Of a stretch of DNA of 64,000 bases, positions 60,062-64,000 are shown piece after piece (the stretch's first letter is position 1; the number at the start of each line of letters is the position of its first letter). The position numbers and the translations under genes were made by a program. The notes under the pieces are model-generated. The model had not been told where the DNA came from. It saw only the letters and a program-made list of their open reading frames with translations, and did no database searches. Source of the DNA: Desulfurispira natronophila (lineage in GTDB: Bacteria > Chrysiogenota > Chrysiogenetes > Chrysiogenales > Chrysiogenaceae); assembly GCF_014203025.1 (NCBI RefSeq), contig NZ_JACHID010000007.1:1-64000 (forward strand), written 5' to 3'.

Positions 60062-60078
60062 ATGTCACATTGAGACAT
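60062..60078. promoter_or_regulatory. Inverted repeat ATGTC-N7-GACAT
   Basis: A 5-bp inverted repeat with 7-bp spacing, 5 bp upstream of the predicted -35 box, a usual place for an activator. The divergent OmpR-type regulator is an obvious candidate binder. Short arms, so chance is possible. Confidence 0.3.
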
Positions 60079-60259
60079 GCTTGCAGTTTCCGAAGCTCAT
60101 CGGAACCAGACAAATGGCCGTAATATTTCAATACGTACAGGTCTTTTCAGTCAAATGCTATAAATTGACATCCCGCACTATAACAGGTAAAAGTCTCACA
60201 GGGGTCTCGATGAAAGGTGATATTTGTGAATTCTTCACTGCCGATGTTTTGCCATCAGG

Positions 60260-60955
60260 ATGTGTACCGTGGAACATGACTCCATTAGCATACTGAAGAA
60301 TGTTAATGTGCTCTATGCCGAAGATGATACGGCGCTGCGCCTGCGCACCGGAAAGATGTTGCGTAGTTATTTTCGGGAAGTCATACTGGTGGAAAATGGC
60401 GAACAGGCACTCAGTCTTTTTCACACGCACCTGATTCACATCGTTATCACTGATCTTAAGATGCCTCGCATGGACGGCCTGGAGTTGGCAAAAGAAATTC
60501 GCCGTCTCAATAGCCATATTCCCATTTTTATCATCAGCGGCCATGCCGAAATTCAGGATCTTTTAAGGGCCATTCGCCTTAACTGTATTGATTACCTCAT
60601 TAAGCCGGCCTGTTTTTCCCGCATCCGGGAGACCTTGGATGCGTGCGCCCGCAAGATCGAAGAGAGCGGCGACGTCTTGGTGCAGATACGTGACAATGCT
60701 ATCTTTAAGCCCCTCTCCGGCGAGCTCTTTGTTGACAATATGATACTACCTCTTACCCGCAAGGAGCGGGTGCTGCTGGAACTGCTCACTAGTCAGCGGG
60801 GTCGCACTGTGCGCAAGGATCTCATCGAGGAGCAAGTCTACGAGCGGGACGAGATGAGTGAAGCCGCCTTGAAAAATCTTGTGCTACGCCTGCGCAAAAA
60901 AATCGGCAAAGACACTATCACCAGCGTACACAGCACCGGCTATATGCTGAAATAG
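60260..60955 (+). CDS. OmpR-family response regulator
   Basis: A 231-residue two-domain regulator. Receiver: VNVLYAEDDTALRLRTGKML, VITDLKMPRMDGLELAKEI (Asp), FIISGHAEI, YLIKPACFSRI (Lys). C-terminal winged helix: ILPLTRKERVLLELLTSQRG, LRLRKKIGKDTITSVHSTGY. No cognate kinase is adjacent, so it is an orphan; the kinase at 53472 is a possible partner. ATG at 60260; a GTG at 60269 with AGGA 8 bp upstream is an alternative. Divergent from the hydrogenase operon. Confidence 0.87.
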   Translation: MCTVEHDSISILKNVNVLYAEDDTALRLRTGKMLRSYFREVILVENGEQALSLFHTHLIHIVITDLKMPRMDGLELAKEIRRLNSHIPIFIISGHAEIQDLLRAIRLNCIDYLIKPACFSRIRETLDACARKIEESGDVLVQIRDNAIFKPLSGELFVDNMILPLTRKERVLLELLTSQRGRTVRKDLIEEQVYERDEMSEAALKNLVLRLRKKIGKDTITSVHSTGYMLK

Positions 60956-60975
60956 AGAAAATAAGGAGTCAACCC

Positions 60976-61641
60976 ATGCAACAGCATACCGTTATAACTG
61001 GAGCCAACCGGGGTATTGGTCTTGAGCTGGCTCGCCATTATCACCGGGCTGGCTGGAAGGTCACCGGGGTCTGTCGTGAGTCTTCAACTGAGTTGGATAA
61101 TGTGGCCGATGTGGTGCTGGACGGCATTGATGTAGCTTGCGAAAAATCCGTACAGCGTCTGATCAGTGCCCTGCAAGGAAAAACAGTGGATTTATTGATC
61201 AATAATGCCGGACTGATGCAGGATGAGGTACTGGGAAAGATTGACCTTGATTCACTGCGCTTACAAATGGAAGTCAATGCCTTTGCACCTCTGCGCATCA
61301 GCGAGGCATTGCTGCCCAACATGCCCGCAGGAAGCAAGATTGCCAATATTACCAGCCGCATGGGCTCCATTGCCGACAATGACTCCGGTGGACGCTACGG
61401 CTACCGCGCATCCAAGGCAGCTTTCAACGCTCTGGGACGTTCTCTGGCCATGGATCTGCGGGAGCGGAAAATTGCCGTGGCCCAGCTTCACCCTGGTTTT
61501 GTCAAGACCCGTATGGTGAATTTTGGCGGATTTATTACTCCAGAAGAATCGGTTGCCGGACTGGTGCAACGCATTGATGAGCTGAACCTGAACAACACGG
61601 GATCTTTTTGGCACTGCAGTGGCGAGGAGCTCCCTTGGTAG
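60976..61641 (+). CDS. Short-chain dehydrogenase/reductase
   Basis: A 221-residue SDR: NAD(P) motif VITGANRGIGLELARHY, NNAG motif LLINNAGLM, catalytic Ser in ITSRMGSI and Y-x3-K in YGYRASKAAFNALGRS. The length and C-terminus (SGEELPW) fit the C-factor/CsgA-like group. TAAGGAGTC before the ATG. It follows the regulator by 20 bp and may be co-transcribed. Substrate unknown. Confidence 0.88.
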   Translation: MQQHTVITGANRGIGLELARHYHRAGWKVTGVCRESSTELDNVADVVLDGIDVACEKSVQRLISALQGKTVDLLINNAGLMQDEVLGKIDLDSLRLQMEVNAFAPLRISEALLPNMPAGSKIANITSRMGSIADNDSGGRYGYRASKAAFNALGRSLAMDLRERKIAVAQLHPGFVKTRMVNFGGFITPEESVAGLVQRIDELNLNNTGSFWHCSGEELPW

Positions 61642-61816
61642 TTCCTTCGGCAACTTGGCTGCCGCTTGCTCCGCGCTACCCATGACTGCTTTACACAAAA
61701 CACTGTTTGGAACCTGTACATTTAGGGCCGGAAGTGTGTATTATGTATAAAAAAACGTACGCCATGCACCGATGTGTGCAGAGTGCCGAAACCATAAAAA
61801 TCCAAGGAGTGACATT

Positions 61817-63436
61817 ATGCCTGAATTTTTCTATCAGGAACCCTTCCCTCTCGGCAAGGACAACACCAAGTATTACCTGATTCCTGACTCCAAAAAATTC
61901 GTCTCAGTGGCCAACTTTGATGGCAAGGAGATGCTAAAAGTGGCCCCGGAAGGTCTAACGGTTCTTTCCAACCACGCTTTTCGCGATGTTTCTTTCCTGC
62001 TGCGGGCTGAGCACAACGAGCAAGTGGCAAAAATCCTCAGCGATCCTGACGCTTCCATGAATGACAAGGGTGTCGCTATAGCTTTCTTGCGAAATGCGGA
62101 GGTGGCTGCCAAGTTCCAGCTGCCCACCTGTCAGGACACGGGTACTGCCACAGTAATTGCAAAGAAGGGACAGCAGGTCTGGACCGGGGTTCAGGATGAG
62201 AAGTATCTCTCTGAAGGAGTTTTTAAAACCTACACCGAAGAGAATCTGCGTTTTTCCCAGACCGTGGCTCTTAACATGTACGACGAGAAAAACACCGGCA
62301 CGAACCTGCCGGCCCAGATCGATATTATGGCCACGACTGGTGACGAATACAAGTTCCTCTTTCTCACCAAAGGTGGAGGCAGTGCCAACAAGACTATGCT
62401 CTTCCAGGAAACCAAGGCCCTGCTCAACCCGGAAAAGCTGGAAAGCTTCCTGGTGGAAAAGATGAAATCCCTGGGGACCGCTGCCTGTCCTCCCTATCAT
62501 ATCGCGTTTGTCGTCGGTGGCACCAGTGCCGATGCCTGCATGAAGACGGTAAAACTGGCTACCACCAAATATCTGGACGAACTTCCCACCACTGGCAACG
62601 AGCACGGCCAGGCTTTCCGGGATGTTGAGTTGGAAGAAAAGCTTCTCAAGGCAGCTCAGGACCTGGGTATTGGCGCCCAGTTTGGCGGTAAGTATTTTGC
62701 TCACGATATCCGTGTCGTGCGCCTGCCTCGTCACGGCGCTTCCTGTCCCGTGGGTATGGCCGTTTCCTGCTCCGCTGATCGCAACATCAAAGCGAAAATC
62801 AACCGCGACGGACTGTGGGTGGAAGAGCTGGACCGAAATCCGGGGCGACTTATCCCCGATCAGTTCCGTGGCAAACACAGCCACGGCGTTGCCATAGACT
62901 TGAACCAAGGCATGGATGCCGTTCTGGCGGAACTGACCAAACACCCAGTATCTACGCCCTTGTTACTCAACGGTACCATCGTGGTGGGGCGCGACATTGC
63001 CCACGCTAAATTCAAGGAAATTCTGGACAGCGGCAAACCGCTGCCGGACTATCTCAAGAAACACCCCATTTACTACGCTGGGCCTGCCAAGACACCTCCC
63101 GGCATGCCTTCCGGCTCCTTTGGGCCCACTACCGCTGGCCGCATGGACAGCTATGTGGATCTGCTCCAGTCAAACGGTGGCTCCATGGTCATGATCGCCA
63201 AGGGCAACCGCAGCCAGCAGGTTACTGACGCCTGCCAAAAGCACGGTGGCTTTTACCTCGGATCCATTGGTGGCCCAGCAGCTCTGCTAGCGGATGAGAA
63301 TATCAAGAAGGTTGAGTGCATTGACTTCCCTGAGTTGGGCATGGAGGCAGTGTGGAAAATTGAAGTGGAGGACTTCCCCGCTTTCATCCTGGTGGACGAC
63401 AAAGGCAATGACTTCTTTAAGCAGATTGGCTGCTAG
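61817..63436 (+). CDS. fumA: Fumarate hydratase, class I (iron-sulfur)
   Basis: A 539-residue single-chain class I fumarase with a labile 4Fe-4S cluster; interconverts fumarate and malate. N-terminal alpha part ([74 protein letters not shown]) and C-terminal beta part ([40 protein letters not shown]). The cluster Cys candidates are those in [15 protein letters not shown] and [12 protein letters not shown] at 61817 has AAGGAG 8 bp upstream. Suits reductive or fumarate-respiring metabolism. Confidence 0.94.
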   Translation: MPEFFYQEPFPLGKDNTKYYLIPDSKKFVSVANFDGKEMLKVAPEGLTVLSNHAFRDVSFLLRAEHNEQVAKILSDPDASMNDKGVAIAFLRNAEVAAKFQLPTCQDTGTATVIAKKGQQVWTGVQDEKYLSEGVFKTYTEENLRFSQTVALNMYDEKNTGTNLPAQIDIMATTGDEYKFLFLTKGGGSANKTMLFQETKALLNPEKLESFLVEKMKSLGTAACPPYHIAFVVGGTSADACMKTVKLATTKYLDELPTTGNEHGQAFRDVELEEKLLKAAQDLGIGAQFGGKYFAHDIRVVRLPRHGASCPVGMAVSCSADRNIKAKINRDGLWVEELDRNPGRLIPDQFRGKHSHGVAIDLNQGMDAVLAELTKHPVSTPLLLNGTIVVGRDIAHAKFKEILDSGKPLPDYLKKHPIYYAGPAKTPPGMPSGSFGPTTAGRMDSYVDLLQSNGGSMVMIAKGNRSQQVTDACQKHGGFYLGSIGGPAALLADENIKKVECIDFPELGMEAVWKIEVEDFPAFILVDDKGNDFFKQIGC

Positions 63437-63464
63437 GACCACTAATCACAACAATATATTTTTA

Positions 63465-63492
63465 CCCCCGGTCGTGGACCGGGGGCTTTTTT
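63465..63492 (+). terminator. Rho-independent terminator after fumarase
   Basis: CCCCCGGTC, loop GTG, GACCGGGGG, then CTTTTTT: a perfect 9-bp stem with T-run 28 bp after the stop. Confidence 0.92.
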
Positions 63493-63746
63493 GTTGCCAC
63501 TGCGCGGGGGGAGTGGTACACCGTAGCTGTTCACGGTAGTACATGGCATAGTAAAATAACATGAGCCTGACTGGGTTGAACGGAAGGCAAAGGATAAAAG
63601 AGCGCAAGTAGCCGTGGTTTCTGATGCACTCTTTTTCTACTGATTTTGAAACCCAGGCGCCTACACAAAGCAAAGGCCTCAGTGTTGCTGTGTGGCTACG
63701 TTACTTTTTTCACTCTGTTGCAGGTGACTGCAACCAAGGATTCATC
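63493..63746. other. Intergenic stretch with no recognised feature
   Basis: About 250 bp between the fumarase terminator and the last gene. I see no gene, repeat or clear promoter; a promoter for the membrane protein gene must lie here if it is a separate unit. Confidence 0.5.
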
Positions 63747-64000
63747 ATGCACCTGAAAGCCCTTGTATTTCCCTCTGAAAACCGCACATTTCCCGGTAAA
63801 CGCTGGCTGAAAATCGGCCTGCGGAGTCTGCATATCTGGTCCATCGCCATTGTAGTGGGGGCCTATCTCTACGGCGTACCACAGCACGTGTGGTACCTGT
63901 GGCACCAGCTCTTTATTATTACCGGGTTTGGGCTAATTTTTATTGAAGCCTGGACCAATGGTATCTACTTTCTCCAGCTACGCTGGTACGTAGTTATGGT
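63747..64000 (+). CDS. Membrane protein, 3' truncated by the window edge
   Basis: The first 84 codons of an unrecognised integral membrane protein. ATG with AAGGA 8 bp upstream. A basic N-terminus (FPSENRTFPGKRWLKIGLRS) is followed by hydrophobic helices (IWSIAIVVGAYLYG; LFIITGFGLIFIEAW). His, Trp and Tyr are frequent near the helices, as in heme-binding membrane proteins, but this is no proof of function. Confidence 0.75.
   Translation, partial: MHLKALVFPSENRTFPGKRWLKIGLRSLHIWSIAIVVGAYLYGVPQHVWYLWHQLFIITGFGLIFIEAWTNGIYFLQLRWYVVM

Larger units (their letters stand above)
59956..60259. other. Divergent control region of the hydrogenase operon and the OmpR-type regulator
   Basis: 304 bp. Holds a predicted minus-strand promoter, a 17-bp palindrome just upstream of it and TTGACA at 60165-60170 whose -10 partner is unclear. 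I looked for a sigma-54 box and found none convincing. Confidence 0.5.

Noticed and set aside
1-64000. tRNA, rRNA or known riboswitches
   Set aside because: I looked through the intergenic stretches and saw no cloverleaf, rRNA segment or recognisable riboswitch core; a covariance-model search would be needed for weak ones.

Overview
The window reads as chromosomal DNA of a flagellated, Gram-negative, mostly anaerobic bacterium with hydrogen and fumarate metabolism. The basis is meso-DAP type murE, Tat and lipoprotein signals, outer-membrane-type proteins, the futalosine menaquinone route (mqnC), class I fumarase, an NfnAB-type transhydrogenase, a periplasmic [NiFe] hydrogenase and fliW-csrA flagellar control. 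A Chrysiogenota lineage (Desulfurispirillum or Desulfurispira type) or a former deltaproteobacterium would fit. This is inference from gene content, not a database result.

Layout: 1-4.0 kb holds the 3' end of a flagellin gene, flaG, a small outer-membrane-type protein, a SRPBCC protein and pcm. 4.0-9.6 kb is a decaying accessory region. It contains a broken Rpn-family nuclease gene between 49-bp direct repeats, MNT/HepT toxin-antitoxin pieces, a broken AlbA_2/ATP-binding gene, and at least five families of short dispersed repeats in shuffled combinations. 9.6-21.6 kb is a surface-glycan (possibly flagellin-glycan) island, clearly AT-richer from about 11.4 to 20 kb. It has a large glycosyltransferase, a radical SAM protein, more glycosyltransferases, wbpB-wbpD-wbpA-wbpI, a partial second copy of wbpA, a methyltransferase and a DUF354 protein. 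TAGTGGG heptamer arrays lie at 2.2, 9.56 and 21.63 kb, at the borders of these blocks.

21.9-30.3 kb is mainly minus-strand housekeeping: accA, an M23 peptidase, ftsL-ftsI-murE and nfnAB. 31.0-40.6 kb is plus-strand: clpC, galU, a Csd6/Pgp2-like peptidoglycan enzyme, fliW, csrA, a UvrD/PcrA helicase, a CDF transporter and a DUF3108 protein. A minus-strand hydrolase follows, then plus-strand dnaG-rpoD, an aminotransferase-serA-hisZ operon, purA, a lytic transglycosylase-like lipoprotein, mqnC and a tiny BFD-like [2Fe-2S] protein too short for usual ORF cut-offs.

53.4-60 kb is the most unusual region. A minus-strand response regulator/histidine kinase pair is followed, at higher coordinates, by an apparent operon of [NiFe] hydrogenase large subunit, Tat-exported small subunit and a methyl-accepting chemotaxis protein with two c-type heme motifs in its periplasmic domain. 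The large subunit ends exactly at its final nickel-ligand motif with no cleavable tail, and no cytochrome b or maturation protease gene is nearby. I propose that this is a hydrogen-sensing chemotaxis module in which the hydrogenase reduces the heme receptor. A divergent OmpR-type regulator sits upstream. The window ends with an SDR oxidoreductase, class I fumarase and the start of a membrane protein.
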